From the NCBI RefSeq assembly GCF_024652905.1, contig NZ_CP102428.1, positions 3,890,001 through 3,954,000 of the forward strand: a stretch of DNA of 64,000 bases, read 5' to 3'. Made by a program: the position numbers and the translations under genes. The first letter of the stretch is position 1, and each line of letters opens with the position of its first letter. Below the pieces are notes generated by a model. That model searched no databases, was not told where the DNA came from, and was given only the letters and a program-made list of their open reading frames with translations. Below, piece after piece: positions 10,081-19,765 of the stretch. Origin of the DNA: Pseudomonas oryzihabitans. GTDB lineage: Bacteria; Pseudomonadota; Gammaproteobacteria; Pseudomonadales; Pseudomonadaceae.

Positions 10081-10946
10081 TAGCGAGCGGCTCCGGCTTC
10101 TCGCGACAATTCCAGGATGCGGTTGCGCCCCTGCTCGGCGACCAGATAATGGCCGTCGCCGCGAGGGATCAGGGTCTGCGCCGAGCGTAGGTGCGAGAGC
10201 ACCGTGACCAGTCGGCCGTCGGGCTGCACCAGCAGCACCCGGGCGCCGTGGGTGGCGTCTTCGGTGATCCACAGGCCGTCGGCCGAGCACTGCACGAAAC
10301 CGGGGGCGTCGAGGCCCGTGGCGACCAGGGTGTCTGCACCCCCGGGTTGCCACTGCTTGACCCACCCCTTGGCCTTTTCGGTATAGAACAGCCGGCCATC
10401 CGGGCAGCGCGCCACCCCTTCGCCTTCTTCCAGGCCCTCGCGCAGCACCGCCAGGCGGCGTTGCAGCAGGTCGTAGCTGAGCAGGCGACCGCGCGGCAGG
10501 TCCTCGATGGCATAGAGGGTCCGGCCATCGGTGGCGATGCCCTCGACATCGTTACCGTCGAACAGGGCGTCGCGGTGCCCGTCGCGCAGGAGAAACACCG
10601 GCAGCGGCCCGCCTTCCTGGCTGACCACCAGACCGCCCTGGAACATGACCAGACCATCGGGCTTGGACAGCTCGCCCAGCACCGGCTGGCGCTCGCCCGT
10701 GGGCAGCAGCCGCAGCAGACTGCCGCGGCGACTGGAAAATTCCTGGGTCACGAACAGGCTGCCATCGGCATCCAGGGCCAGGGCGCTGACCATGGGGATG
10801 TCGGCGGCGAATTCCCGATAGCGCCAGCCCTCGGCCGCACTGACCGGATGGAAATGCCGCCAGGCCGGATAGGCGAAGCCTGCGGCCAGCACGGCGACGC
10901 CCAGCGCCAGACCCTGGCGCCAGCCCAGGCGCGGAACACGACGCAT
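10080..10946 (-). CDS. Membrane-anchored SMP-30/strictosidine-synthase-like beta-propeller protein
   Basis: A 288-aa protein with an N-terminal hydrophobic segment after RR-rich residues (about 12-30), probably an uncleaved anchor or signal peptide. The rest shows repeated blade-like blocks (LALDADGSLFVTQE, GIATDGRTLYAIED, GVARCPDGRLFYTE, QCSADGLWITEDATHG, HYLVAEQGRNRILEL), as in six-bladed gluconolactonase/strictosidine synthase-like propellers. Such proteins act as periplasmic lactonases or sugar-binding or dehydrogenase-like proteins; the substrate cannot be read from sequence. The leader AGAGAGATCGCC before the ATG is identical to that of the M20 gene 102 nt upstream, and the three minus genes here may be one unit. 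Function assignment is low, fold assignment moderate. Confidence 0.65.
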   Translation of the reverse strand: MRRVPRLGWRQGLALGVAVLAAGFAYPAWRHFHPVSAAEGWRYREFAADIPMVSALALDADGSLFVTQEFSSRRGSLLRLLPTGERQPVLGELSKPDGLVMFQGGLVVSQEGGPLPVFLLRDGHRDALFDGNDVEGIATDGRTLYAIEDLPRGRLLSYDLLQRRLAVLREGLEEGEGVARCPDGRLFYTEKAKGWVKQWQPGGADTLVATGLDAPGFVQCSADGLWITEDATHGARVLLVQPDGRLVTVLSHLRSAQTLIPRGDGHYLVAEQGRNRILELSREAGAAR

Positions 10947-11048
10947 GGCGATCTCTCTGTGGCTGAACGATGACCGGGCAGTCTAGCGGCCCGCGCGTGA
11001 AGAATCCGTCGCCGGCACCCTGGGTGAGGGGGCCGGCGGGGCGGGGTC

Positions 11049-12230
11049 TCAGGCGGTGAGGAAGGCCTCGGTCAGCTTGACCCAGTAGCGCGCGCCGACC
11101 GGCAGCAGGGCGTCGTTGAAGTCGTAGGCCGCGTTGTGCAGGTTGGCACTGGGGCCGTTGCCGACGAACAGGTAGCAACCGGGTACCTGCTGCAGCATGT
11201 AGGCGAAGTCCTCGCTGGCCGGGATGGGCGCGAAGGGATGCAGGGCGTCGGCGCCGAAGTGCTCGACCGCCACCTGGCGGGCGAAGGCGGTGGGACCGTC
11301 GTGGTTGACCAGCACCGGATAGCCGCGCTGGTAGTCCAGTTCGGCGGTGGCGCCAAAGCTTTCCGCCTGGGCGCGCACCAGGGCGCCGATGCGCTGCTCC
11401 AGCAGGTCGCGGGTGCTGTCCTGGAAGGCGCGGATGGTCAGCTTCATCTCCACCGCGTCGGGAATGACGTTGGACGCCTCGCCGCCGTGGATGCTGCCCA
11501 CGGTGATCACCGCCGTATCCAGCGGCGCCACGTTGCGCGAGACCACGGTCTGCAGCGCCATCACCGTGGCCGCGCTGGCGACGATGGGATCGACCGCCTT
11601 GTCCGGCACCGCGCCATGGCCGCCCTGGCCGCGGATGCGCAGCAGGGCGGTGTCGGACGAGGCCATGGCGGCGCCGTCGACAAAGCAGAACTTGCCGGTG
11701 GGCACGCCGGGCATGTTGTGCAGGCCGAACACCTGGTCGCAGGGGAACAGCTCGAAGAGGCCGTCCTGCATCATCTTCAGGGCGCCGCCCAGGCCTTCCT
11801 CGGCCGGCTGGAAGATCAGGTGCAGGGTGCCGTCGAAGGCGCGGGTTTCGGCCAGGCAGCGGGCGGCGGTGAGCAGGGTGGTGGTGTGGCCGTCGTGACC
11901 GCAGGCATGCATGCGGCCCGGGTGCTGGCTGGCGTAGTCGAGCCCGGTGGTTTCCAGGATCGGCAGGGCGTCCATGTCGGCGCGGATGCCCAGCACCTTG
12001 CTGCCGCTGCCGGCGCGCAGGGTGCCGACCACCCCAGTGCCGCCCAGGCCGCGATGGACTTCGTAGCCCCAGCCCGCGAGGGCGGCGGCCACCAGGTCGC
12101 TGGTGCGCTGTTCCTGGTAACCCAGTTCGGGATGGCGGTGGATGTCGCGGCGCAGGGCGACCATTTCCGGTAGGTAGCCGGCGATATGACGGGCGGTGGC
12201 GTCTTGATCCGCAGCAGTGGCAAGGCTCAT
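11049..12230 (-). CDS. M20 family amidohydrolase (hippurate hydrolase / N-acyl-amino acid amidohydrolase type)
   Basis: This 393-aa cytosolic metallo-amidohydrolase of the M20D group removes acyl groups from N-acyl amino acids. The metal site is visible: HACGHDGH (Cys110, His112), then PAEEG (Glu144/145) and ASEDFAYML toward the C terminus. I chose the ATG at 12230 because AGAGAG lies at RBS distance; a longer frame from 12314 runs into the transporter gene. It follows the MHS transporter by 11 nt, which suggests the transporter brings in its substrate. The exact substrate (hippurate, N-acetyl amino acid, auxin conjugate) is not determinable. Confidence 0.85.
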   Translation of the reverse strand: MSLATAADQDATARHIAGYLPEMVALRRDIHRHPELGYQEQRTSDLVAAALAGWGYEVHRGLGGTGVVGTLRAGSGSKVLGIRADMDALPILETTGLDYASQHPGRMHACGHDGHTTTLLTAARCLAETRAFDGTLHLIFQPAEEGLGGALKMMQDGLFELFPCDQVFGLHNMPGVPTGKFCFVDGAAMASSDTALLRIRGQGGHGAVPDKAVDPIVASAATVMALQTVVSRNVAPLDTAVITVGSIHGGEASNVIPDAVEMKLTIRAFQDSTRDLLEQRIGALVRAQAESFGATAELDYQRGYPVLVNHDGPTAFARQVAVEHFGADALHPFAPIPASEDFAYMLQQVPGCYLFVGNGPSANLHNAAYDFNDALLPVGARYWVKLTEAFLTA

Positions 12231-12241
12231 GGCGATCTCTC

Positions 12242-13540
12242 TCAATCCAGGTGGCGTTCGGGATAGCTCAGCAGTGCCAGCCATCCTATCAGCAGCATGA
12301 CGATCAGGTACCAAGCCGGGGCGAGCGGGCTGCCGGTGGCCTCAATCAGCCAGGTGGCGATGAACTGGGCGGTGCCGCCGAACAGGGTCACCGCCAGGGC
12401 GTAGGTCATGGCCAGTCCCGTGGCGCGCACCGGCCGCGGCAGGCCGGCGAGGATCAGCAGCAGCCCGGCGGTCATGTTGACGCTCATGGCGGTGATCACC
12501 ACGAAGCGGGCGGCGAAGGCCAGGCCCTGAGTGGTGGGGTCATTCAGCCAGACGAAGGCCGGGTAGATGCCCAGCAGGGCCACCGCCAGGCTGACCAGGG
12601 CCACCGGCTTGTAGCGCCCGAAGCGATCCAGCAGCAGCCCGGCGGCCAGGGCGGCGGCCATCTGCACGGCGCTAGAGGCCACCCCGGCCAGGTAGGCGCT
12701 GGTGGCCGGCAGGCCGACGATGCGGGTCATGTAGGTGGGCATGTAGAACTGCATCAGGTAGGTCAGCAGGGTCGCCGACATCACGATCAGCAGGCCCAGG
12801 CCGAAGCGCCGCGGATGCTCGCGCAGGAAGGCGCGCACCGGACCGCCCTCGACCGTGCCGGCGCCGCTCCAGGTCTCGTCCACCTGACGGCGGATATAGA
12901 GGCCGACCGGAATGATCAGCAGGCCGACCAGGAAGGGGATGCGCCAGCCCCAGGCATGCAGCTCGGCCTCGGACAGGCTGCGGGTGAGCAGGGCGCCCAG
13001 ACCGGCGCCGAGCAGGGCACTGCCGCCCTGGCTGATCACCTGCCAGCTGACATGGAAGCCGCGCCGGCCGGGGCTGGCCGACTCCAGCAGCAGGGTGGTG
13101 GCGGCGCCGATCTCGCCGCCCGCGGAAAAGCCCTGCAGCAGGCGCCCCACGAGCAGGATCAGCGGCGCGGTGATGCCGATCTGGGCATGGGTCGGGGTAA
13201 AGGCGATCAGGGCGCTGCCCAGGCCCATCAGCGAAATGGTCAGCAGCATGGCCTGTTTGCGCCCGTGGCGATCGGCATAGGCGCCCAGCACCATACTGCC
13301 CAGCGGCCGCATGACGAAGCCGACGCCAAAGACCCCGACCGCCATCAGCAAGGAGCCATAGGGGGTGTCCGAGGGGAAATAGAGCTGGCCGATGATGGCG
13401 GCGAAAAAGCTGAAGACGGTGAAGTCGAACATCTCCAGGCCGTTGCCGAGGCTGGCTGCGGCAATCAGCTTGGCGCGCGAGGGCGGGGCGGTGGTTGCCT
13501 GAGCGGCCGGGGTGGAGGACGTCGGAAGAGCCTGGGCCAT
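12242..13540 (-). CDS. MFS transporter, metabolite:H+ symporter (MHS/ProP-CitA) type
   Basis: A 432-aa inner-membrane permease with about 12 helices. The start AAASLGNGLEMFDFTVFSFFA is the MHS signature (as in ProP, KgtP, CitA). The loop 2-3 motif GAYADRHGRKQAMLL and the block LLQGFSAGGEIGAATTLLLE support the subfamily. MHS members import organic acids or betaines with protons. It is first in a probable minus-strand operon with the M20 amidohydrolase. It diverges from pstS with a 266-bp gap that also holds the Pho box. Confidence 0.87.
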   Translation of the reverse strand: MAQALPTSSTPAAQATTAPPSRAKLIAAASLGNGLEMFDFTVFSFFAAIIGQLYFPSDTPYGSLLMAVGVFGVGFVMRPLGSMVLGAYADRHGRKQAMLLTISLMGLGSALIAFTPTHAQIGITAPLILLVGRLLQGFSAGGEIGAATTLLLESASPGRRGFHVSWQVISQGGSALLGAGLGALLTRSLSEAELHAWGWRIPFLVGLLIIPVGLYIRRQVDETWSGAGTVEGGPVRAFLREHPRRFGLGLLIVMSATLLTYLMQFYMPTYMTRIVGLPATSAYLAGVASSAVQMAAALAAGLLLDRFGRYKPVALVSLAVALLGIYPAFVWLNDPTTQGLAFAARFVVITAMSVNMTAGLLLILAGLPRPVRATGLAMTYALAVTLFGGTAQFIATWLIEATGSPLAPAWYLIVMLLIGWLALLSYPERHLD

Positions 13541-13710
13541 GGTGCGTTCCTCTGCACTGAGATGAATGCTTAGCTGTGCAAATGTTGGTCCGGTCCATCA
13601 AGGCCGCCAGCGAGAGCGATCAGGGCAGGTCCGGAGGCCAGGCCTGCGCCAGGGTGGTGCAGCGCAGGTCCTCTTGCAGCCTAGTCGAACCCGCCACCTT
13701 GGCTGGCGGT

Positions 13711-13728
13711 CTCTCATAAATCCGTCAC
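13711..13728 (+). promoter_or_regulatory. Pho box upstream of pstS
   Basis: CTCTCAT-AAAT-CCGTCAC is two 7-bp half sites close to the CTGTCAT consensus, with the 4-bp AT-rich spacer of PhoB boxes. It lies 79 nt before the pstS ATG. PhoB normally replaces a -35 element at such sites; a weak TAAAGT about 10 nt downstream could be the -10. Read directly from sequence, with function inferred from the downstream pst genes. Confidence 0.75.
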
Positions 13729-13806
13729 AATGCCCGGCTAAAGTGCCAGGTCGCGTCTGAGCGTCGCCGGCCCAGGCCCGTCTCCCATCCCCGCGAGGAA
13801 TCCGGT

Positions 13807-14778
13807 ATGGACATCAAAGGTCCGCTGACCGCTGTGGCGCTCGCCCTGGCGCTAGGTGGCACGACCGCTCGGGCCGAGGGCGTCGACCCGGCCATCCCCG
13901 ACTACCAGAAGGTGAGCGGAATCTCCGGCAATCTGTCGAGCGTGGGCTCCGACACCCTGGCCAACCTGGTGACGCTCTGGGCCGAGAGCTACAAGCGCCA
14001 GTATCCCAATCTCAATATCCAGATCCAGGCGGCCGGCTCGTCCACCGCGCCGCCAGCGCTCACCGAAGGCACCGCCAGCATCGGCCCCATGAGTCGCAAG
14101 ATGAAGGACGCCGAACTCCAGGCCTTCGAGCAGCGCTTCGGCTACCCGCCCACCGCGGTGCCGGTGGCCATCGATGCCCTGGCGATCTTCGTCAACAAGG
14201 ACAATCCCCTGCGGCAGCTGACCCTGGAACAGGTCGATGCGATCTTTTCCAGCACCCGGCTGTGCGGCGGTCCGCACGAGATCAAGACCTGGGGCGACCT
14301 GGGCCTGACCGGTGACTGGGCCAAGCGCCCAATCCAGAGATTCGGCCGCAACGCGGTATCGGGCACCTACGGCTACTTCAAGGAAGCGGCGCTGTGCCGT
14401 GGCGACTTCCGTGCCAACGTCAACGAGCAGCCCGGCTCGGCCTCGGTGGTCCAGGCCATCAGCCAGTCGCTGGGTGGCATCGGCTACTCCGGTATCGGCT
14501 ACCAGACCGCCAGTGTCCACACCCTGGCGCTGGCCCGGCAAGGCACCACCGACTACGTCGAGGACAACCAGGAAAACACCCTGTCCGGGCGCTATCCGCT
14601 GGCGCGTTATCTCTACGTCTATGTCAACAAGGCGCCGAACCGCCCGCTCAATCCCCTGGAAGGGGAATTCCTGCGCCTGATCCTCTCGCGCAACGGTCAG
14701 GAGGCCGTGCTCAAGGACGGCTATATTCCCCTACCGGCCCCCGTGGTGCAGCAGGCGCTGAAGACGCTGGGTTACTGA
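13807..14778 (+). CDS. pstS: PstS, phosphate-binding periplasmic protein
   Basis: A 323-aa type-2 periplasmic binding protein that delivers phosphate to the PstCAB importer. The N-terminal signal peptide ([21 protein letters not shown]) is cleaved near residue 23. Phosphate-binding blocks are visible: VGSDTLANL near 47, [18 protein letters not shown], and [15 protein letters not shown] near 180. GAGG lies just upstream of the ATG. The gene is first in pstSCAB-phoU, preceded by a Pho box and followed by a second one before pstC. Confidence 0.93.
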   Translation: MDIKGPLTAVALALALGGTTARAEGVDPAIPDYQKVSGISGNLSSVGSDTLANLVTLWAESYKRQYPNLNIQIQAAGSSTAPPALTEGTASIGPMSRKMKDAELQAFEQRFGYPPTAVPVAIDALAIFVNKDNPLRQLTLEQVDAIFSSTRLCGGPHEIKTWGDLGLTGDWAKRPIQRFGRNAVSGTYGYFKEAALCRGDFRANVNEQPGSASVVQAISQSLGGIGYSGIGYQTASVHTLALARQGTTDYVEDNQENTLSGRYPLARYLYVYVNKAPNRPLNPLEGEFLRLILSRNGQEAVLKDGYIPLPAPVVQQALKTLGY

Positions 14779-14831
14779 GCGGCCGGCGCTCAACGCCCGC
14801 ACTGGGCGGGGCGCCCCTGGCCGCCCATTCG

Positions 14832-14849
14832 CTGTAACCTTTCTGTCAC
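14832..14849 (+). promoter_or_regulatory. Second Pho box, upstream of pstC
   Basis: CTGTAAC-CTTT-CTGTCAC is a near-consensus PhoB box with two 7-bp repeats and a 4-bp spacer, in the 94-nt gap between pstS and pstC. It lies 23 nt before the pstC ATG, so transcript from it would have a very short leader. GC-rich hairpins just upstream (around 14794-14817) could reduce readthrough from pstS. Together these suggest pstC-A-B-phoU has its own phosphate-starvation promoter. Confidence 0.75.
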
Positions 14850-14872
14850 ACGACGTGATTAGGCTCTGCGCC

Positions 14873-17158
14873 ATGAAATCCCCGGTACCTCCGTCCCCGC
14901 CTGATCCTCGCGGCCCTGCTCGGCTGGACTTCAACACGCCTGCTCTGCGCCGGCGGCGACGTTGGCGGGCGCTGCAGGATCGACTGGTACGGGGCTCGGT
15001 GCTGGCCGGCGGCCTGGCCGTGCTGGCCACCATCACCCTGATCTTCTTCTATCTGGCCTATGTGGTGCTGCCGTTGCTACGCGGTGCCAGTCTCGAAGCC
15101 GAGCCGCTGTCGCAACCCGCTTGGCTGGCAACGGCTGGGACGCCGCTGCTGTTGGGTGTCGACGAACAGAATCGCCTCGGCCTGCACCTCTCCCAGGGCG
15201 GCGAAGCGACGTTCTTTACCCTGGCCGACGGCCAGCCGGTCATCCGCGAGCGCCTGCCGTTGCCGCCTGGCGTCACCATCAGCAGCCAGGCCCAGGATGC
15301 CCCCCGTGGGCTGATCGCCCTGGGTCTGTCCGATGGTCGCGTGCTGGTGGCGCACAAGCGCTATGTTTCCCGCTATCCCCAGGGCGAGCGGGTCATCACC
15401 CCTGAATTGGACTTCCCCTACGGGCGCGAGCCCCTGGACCTGGGCGCGCCGCGCGCGGCCCTGGAGCGGGTCGCCATCGCTGGCGACGAGGGCCTGCTGG
15501 TGCTGGCCGGGGCCCAGGGCAACCGGGTGACGGCGCTGCGTCTCGGCGGGTTGGCGACTCCGGTGACCGGCGACCAGGCCACGCCGGTCCGCACCTCGAT
15601 CACACTCGGGCCGCTCAATGCCGCAGTCAAGGCCATTCACCTCGATCCTCGCGGCCGCTGGCTCTATACCCTCAATGGCCGCGCCCAGGCGGATGTCTTC
15701 GACCTGCATGACGGCAGTCTCAACGGCCACTACAAGCTGCTCGATGCCGCCGACAACGAGGTCACCGCCAGCGCCCAGCTGCTGGGCGGCGTATCGCTGC
15801 TGGTGGGTACCGCCAAGGGTGGCGTCAGTCAGTGGTTCATGGTCCGCGGCCAGGATGGCGAACCGGTGCTGAGGCATATCCGCGATTTCCAACTAGGCAC
15901 GGCGCCCATCGTCCAGCTGGTGCCCGAGCAGCGGCGCAAAGGCTTCGTCGCGCTGGATGCCGCCGGTGAACTCGGGGTCTTCCACAGCACCGCCGGGCGC
16001 ACCCTGCTGCGTGAGCAGCTCGCCCCCGCCGCCGGGGTGCTGGCGCTGTCGCCGCGCGCCGACCGGCTGCTGCTGGAAGAGAACGGTCGGCTGCTCGGCT
16101 TCCGCCTGGATAATCCGCACCCGGAAGTCTCCTGGTCGGCGCTCTGGGGCAAGGTCTGGTACGAGAATTACGAAGCACCGGCGCGGGTCTGGCAGTCCAG
16201 CGCCGCCACCGCGGACTTCGAACCCAAGCTGAGCCTGGCGCCGCTGACCTTCGGCACCCTCAAGGCGGCCTTCTACGCGATGCTGTTCGCCGCGCCCCTG
16301 GCCATTGCCGCAGCGATCTATACCGCCTACTTCATGGCGCCGCGCATGAGGCGCACGGTCAAGCCGGTCATCGAGCTGATGGAGGCCCTGCCCACGGTGA
16401 TCCTCGGCTTCTTCGCCGGACTGTTCCTCGCCCCCTTCGTGGAAAATCACCTGCCGGGGCTGTTCAGCCTGCTGTTGCTCCTGCCGCTGGCCATCCTCGC
16501 CGCGGGCTTTGGCTGGTCGCGCCTGCCGCTCACGCTACGCGAGCGGATCCCGGAAGGCTGGGAAAGCCTGCTGCTGTTGCCGGTGGTGCTGCTGACCACC
16601 GCCCTGGCGCTATGGCTCAGCCCCTCGCTGGAAGGGCTGCTGTTCGCCGGCGACCTGCGCCTCTGGCTGAGCCAGGAGCTGGGCATCGCCTATGACCAGC
16701 GCAACGCCCTGATCATCGGGCTGGCCATGGGCTTCGCCGTCATCCCCAACATCTTCTCCATCGCCGAGGATGCCATCTACAGCGTGCCACGCAGCCTGAC
16801 CCTGGGCTCCCTGGCGCTGGGCGCCACCCCCTGGCAGACCCTGACGCGGGTGGTGCTGCTCACCGCCAGTCCGGGCATCTTCTCGGCGTTGATGATCGGC
16901 CTGGGCCGCGCCGTCGGCGAGACCATGATCGTGCTCATGGCCACCGGCAACACCCCGATCATGGATGCCAATCTGTTTGAGGGCATGCGCACCCTGGCGG
17001 CCAACATCGCCGTGGAGATGCCGGAATCCGAGGTGGGCGGCACCCATTACCGGCTGCTGTTCCTGGCCGCGCTGGTGCTGCTCAGCTTCACCTTCCTGAT
17101 GAACACCCTGGCCGAACTGATCCGCCAGCGGCTGAGGAAAAACTATGCGGCCCTCTAG
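14873..17158 (+). CDS. pstC: PstC, phosphate ABC transporter permease with large periplasmic domain
   Basis: This 761-aa inner-membrane permease pairs with PstA. It is far longer than the ~320-aa enterobacterial PstC. One membrane helix near residues 43-66 is followed by a ~390-residue periplasmic insert of propeller-like repeats, then the ABC permease core from about residue 463. The EAA loop is in SLALGATPWQTLTRVVLLTASPG (~645-668). Enlarged PstC is known in Pseudomonas. I chose the ATG at 14873; the GTG at 14855 would sit only 6 nt after the Pho box. It overlaps pstA by 14 nt. Confidence 0.9.
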   Translation: MKSPVPPSPPDPRGPARLDFNTPALRRRRRWRALQDRLVRGSVLAGGLAVLATITLIFFYLAYVVLPLLRGASLEAEPLSQPAWLATAGTPLLLGVDEQNRLGLHLSQGGEATFFTLADGQPVIRERLPLPPGVTISSQAQDAPRGLIALGLSDGRVLVAHKRYVSRYPQGERVITPELDFPYGREPLDLGAPRAALERVAIAGDEGLLVLAGAQGNRVTALRLGGLATPVTGDQATPVRTSITLGPLNAAVKAIHLDPRGRWLYTLNGRAQADVFDLHDGSLNGHYKLLDAADNEVTASAQLLGGVSLLVGTAKGGVSQWFMVRGQDGEPVLRHIRDFQLGTAPIVQLVPEQRRKGFVALDAAGELGVFHSTAGRTLLREQLAPAAGVLALSPRADRLLLEENGRLLGFRLDNPHPEVSWSALWGKVWYENYEAPARVWQSSAATADFEPKLSLAPLTFGTLKAAFYAMLFAAPLAIAAAIYTAYFMAPRMRRTVKPVIELMEALPTVILGFFAGLFLAPFVENHLPGLFSLLLLLPLAILAAGFGWSRLPLTLRERIPEGWESLLLLPVVLLTTALALWLSPSLEGLLFAGDLRLWLSQELGIAYDQRNALIIGLAMGFAVIPNIFSIAEDAIYSVPRSLTLGSLALGATPWQTLTRVVLLTASPGIFSALMIGLGRAVGETMIVLMATGNTPIMDANLFEGMRTLAANIAVEMPESEVGGTHYRLLFLAALVLLSFTFLMNTLAELIRQRLRKNYAAL

Positions 17159-18857
17159 CACCGGCGCGCCGCAGCGGCAGGGCGTTGGACAGCGGCGCTC
17201 CCTGGGCGTCTGGCTGCGTGGCGGCGCGCCCGGGGTCTGGCTCAGCGGCGGCGCCGTGGCCATCGCCGTGCTCATGACCCTGGGGCTGATCGGCATCCTC
17301 GCCGTGCGCGGCCTGGCGCATTTCTGGCCGGCCGAGGTGGTGCAGGCGCGCTACACGCCGCCGGGCCTGGAAGCGCGCCTGGTGCTGGGCCAGGTGGTGG
17401 AACAGGAGACGATCCCGGCCGAGCGGCTGCGCAGCGCCGGGATAGCCCTGCCGCCGGACAGTGGCGAAACCCTGACCCGCGAACTCTTCAAGCTGGGCAA
17501 TCGCGATCTCTATGGCAGCGACTTCGTCTGGCTGGTCGGCGACTGGCTGCAGGATCGCCAGACCCCGGCCGACGCCCTGGTGCTGGAGCGCCGCGAATGG
17601 GGCAACTTCTACGGCTATGCGCTGGAAGTGCGCGAAGAGGGACGCCAGGTGGCCAAGGGCGCCGCGGCGGTGCCCGAACTGCAGCGCCGCCTGCTGCGCG
17701 CCCGCGACCTGAGCGAGCGCCTGGAGCGCCTGGAAAAGCAGGACATCGGCGGCGTCAATCATGCCCTGGAGCGGCTGCGCCTGGAGGGCCGCGGCCTGGA
17801 GCTGGACGGGCGTCTCGACGCCGCCGCCCAGGCCGACCTCGCCGCCCGCCGCGCCGAGCTCGAAGCCCGTTACGGCGAGCTGGAAGACCAGTTGGCCAGC
17901 CTGCGCCAGGAGCGTCGCCGCGACAGCGTGGTGCTGCGCGACGTCGAGGGCCGCACCCTGGAACTCAATCTCGCCCGCATCGTGCGCGCCTATCAGCCCA
18001 ACGCCATGGGCCTGGGCGCCAAGCTCGGCTTCTATGGCAGCAAGCTGTGGGAATTCCTCAGCGCCGATCCGCGCGAGGCCAATACCGAGGGCGGGGTCTT
18101 CCCGGCCATCTTCGGCACCGTGATGATGACCCTGCTGATGGCGGTGATCGTCACCCCCTTTGGCGTCATCGCCGCCATCTACCTGCGCGAGTACGCCCGC
18201 CAGGGCCCGCTGACCCGTACCATCCGCATCGCGGTCAACAACCTCGCCGGGGTGCCGGCCATCGTCTATGGCGTCTTTGGCCTGGGCTTCTTCGTCTATG
18301 TGCTGGGCGGCTCGCTGGACCAGCTGTTCTTCCAGGCCAGCCTGCCCACGCCGACCTTTGGCACCCCGGGGCTGCTGTGGGCCTCGCTGACCCTGGCGAT
18401 CCTCGCCGTGCCGGTGGTGATCGTCGCCACCGAAGAGGGCCTGGCGCGCATTCCCCGCAGCATCCGCGAGGGCTCCCTGGCGCTGGGCGCGACCCAGGCC
18501 GAGACCCTGTGGAAGGTGGTGCTGCCGCTGGCCAGCCCGGCGCTGATGACCGGGCTCATCCTTGCCGTGGCCCGCGCCGCCGGCGAGGTGGCGCCGCTGA
18601 TGCTGGTGGGGGTGGTCAAGCTGGCGCCTTCGCTGCCGCTGGACGGCAACTATCCCTATCTGCACCTGGATCAGAAGATCATGCACCTGGGCTTCCACAT
18701 CTATGACGTCGGCTTCCAGAGCCCCAACGTGGAAGCCGCCCGCCCGCTGGTCTACGCCACCGCCCTGCTGCTGGTGCTGGTGATCGCCGGGCTGAACCTG
18801 TCCGCCGTGTTCCTGCGCAACCGGCTGCGCGAAAAGTACCGGCTGCTGGAAGACTAG
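17145..18857 (+). CDS. pstA: PstA, phosphate ABC transporter permease (long form)
   Basis: This 570-aa permease is the partner of PstC. A membrane helix at ~39-61 is followed by a ~260-residue periplasmic region. Residues ~180-275 of that region are rich in Glu, Arg, Leu and Gln and look coiled-coil ([20 protein letters not shown]). The ABC permease core starts near residue 323, with the EAA loop [20 protein letters not shown] at ~442. The start overlaps the end of pstC by 14 nt. The long insert matches the enlarged PstC and may form a joint periplasmic collar (inference). Confidence 0.9.
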   Translation: MRPSSTGAPQRQGVGQRRSLGVWLRGGAPGVWLSGGAVAIAVLMTLGLIGILAVRGLAHFWPAEVVQARYTPPGLEARLVLGQVVEQETIPAERLRSAGIALPPDSGETLTRELFKLGNRDLYGSDFVWLVGDWLQDRQTPADALVLERREWGNFYGYALEVREEGRQVAKGAAAVPELQRRLLRARDLSERLERLEKQDIGGVNHALERLRLEGRGLELDGRLDAAAQADLAARRAELEARYGELEDQLASLRQERRRDSVVLRDVEGRTLELNLARIVRAYQPNAMGLGAKLGFYGSKLWEFLSADPREANTEGGVFPAIFGTVMMTLLMAVIVTPFGVIAAIYLREYARQGPLTRTIRIAVNNLAGVPAIVYGVFGLGFFVYVLGGSLDQLFFQASLPTPTFGTPGLLWASLTLAILAVPVVIVATEEGLARIPRSIREGSLALGATQAETLWKVVLPLASPALMTGLILAVARAAGEVAPLMLVGVVKLAPSLPLDGNYPYLHLDQKIMHLGFHIYDVGFQSPNVEAARPLVYATALLLVLVIAGLNLSAVFLRNRLREKYRLLED

Positions 18858-18879
18858 CGCCCGCGGCCGAGGAGACCCC

Positions 18880-19707
18880 ATGCCTTCCGATTCCTCCATC
18901 TTCAGAACCGCCGCCGCCTACGCGGCCAGCGCCCAGCCTGCGGCGAGCGAAGGTGGCGTGGCCCTGTCGGTGCCGCGGCTCAATCTGTTCTACGGCAAGA
19001 AGCAGGTCTTGCAGGACATCGCCCTGGAGATCCCGCGCCAGCGCGTCACCGCCTTCATCGGCCCCAGCGGCTGCGGCAAGTCGACCCTGCTGCGCTGCTT
19101 CAATCGCCTGAACGACCTGGTGGAAGACTGCCGCATCGACGGCGAGATCCTGCTCGATGGGCAGAACATCTATGCCCGCGGCACCGAGATCGCCGAGCTG
19201 CGGCGGCGGGTGGGCATGGTGTTCCAGAAGCCCAATCCCTTTCCCAAGAGCATCTACGAGAACGTGGTCTACGGCCTGCGCATCCAGGGCATCAAGCAGA
19301 AGCGGGTGCTCGACGAAGCGGTGGAGTGGGCGCTGCACGGCGCGGCGCTGTGGGACGAGGTCAAGGATCGCCTGCACGAGTCGGCCCTGGGCCTCTCGGG
19401 TGGCCAGCAGCAGCGCCTGGTGATCGCCCGCACAATCGCCGTGCAACCCGATGTGCTCCTGCTCGACGAACCCTGCTCGGCGCTGGATCCCATCTCCACC
19501 CTCAAGGTGGAAGAGCTGATCCATGAACTGAAACAGCGCTACACCATCGTCATCGTCACCCACAACATGCAGCAGGCGGCGCGGGTGTCCGACTACACCG
19601 CCTTCATGTACTTGGGCCAGTTGGTCGAACACGGCGACACCGACACCCTCTTCACCAATCCCGCGAAGCGGCAGACCGAAGACTACATCACCGGCCGCTA
19701 CGGCTAG
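18880..19707 (+). CDS. pstB: PstB, phosphate ABC transporter ATP-binding protein
   Basis: A 275-aa cytoplasmic ATPase of the phosphate importer. Walker [10 protein letters not shown] is at ~61-69, the signature LSGGQQQ at ~172-178, and Walker [13 protein letters not shown] at ~192. [18 protein letters not shown] is the PstB-specific Q-loop region. A ~27-residue Ala-rich N-terminal extension precedes the ABC domain. It starts 22 nt after pstA with GAGGAG-like bases upstream. Its role with PhoU in silencing PhoR is established for the family. Confidence 0.95.
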   Translation: MPSDSSIFRTAAAYAASAQPAASEGGVALSVPRLNLFYGKKQVLQDIALEIPRQRVTAFIGPSGCGKSTLLRCFNRLNDLVEDCRIDGEILLDGQNIYARGTEIAELRRRVGMVFQKPNPFPKSIYENVVYGLRIQGIKQKRVLDEAVEWALHGAALWDEVKDRLHESALGLSGGQQQRLVIARTIAVQPDVLLLDEPCSALDPISTLKVEELIHELKQRYTIVIVTHNMQQAARVSDYTAFMYLGQLVEHGDTDTLFTNPAKRQTEDYITGRYG

Positions 19708-19765
19708 TTCCAGGCAGGCCGGTGCCCCACCCGGCGACTCGATCCTCTCAGGCAGGACTGACAGC

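Noticed and set aside
10947-11048. GC-rich inverted bases between M20 and propeller genes as a terminator
   Set aside because: The GCCGGC arms are short and there is no T run; the evidence is too weak to separate the two genes.
14855-14872. GTG start for pstC
   Set aside because: It lies 6 nt after the Pho box, leaving no room for a transcript start and leader; the ATG at 14873 is better.
17088-18899. Long minus-strand frame opposite pstA
   Set aside because: Antisense to a clear PstA with EAA loop; composition is a codon mirror.
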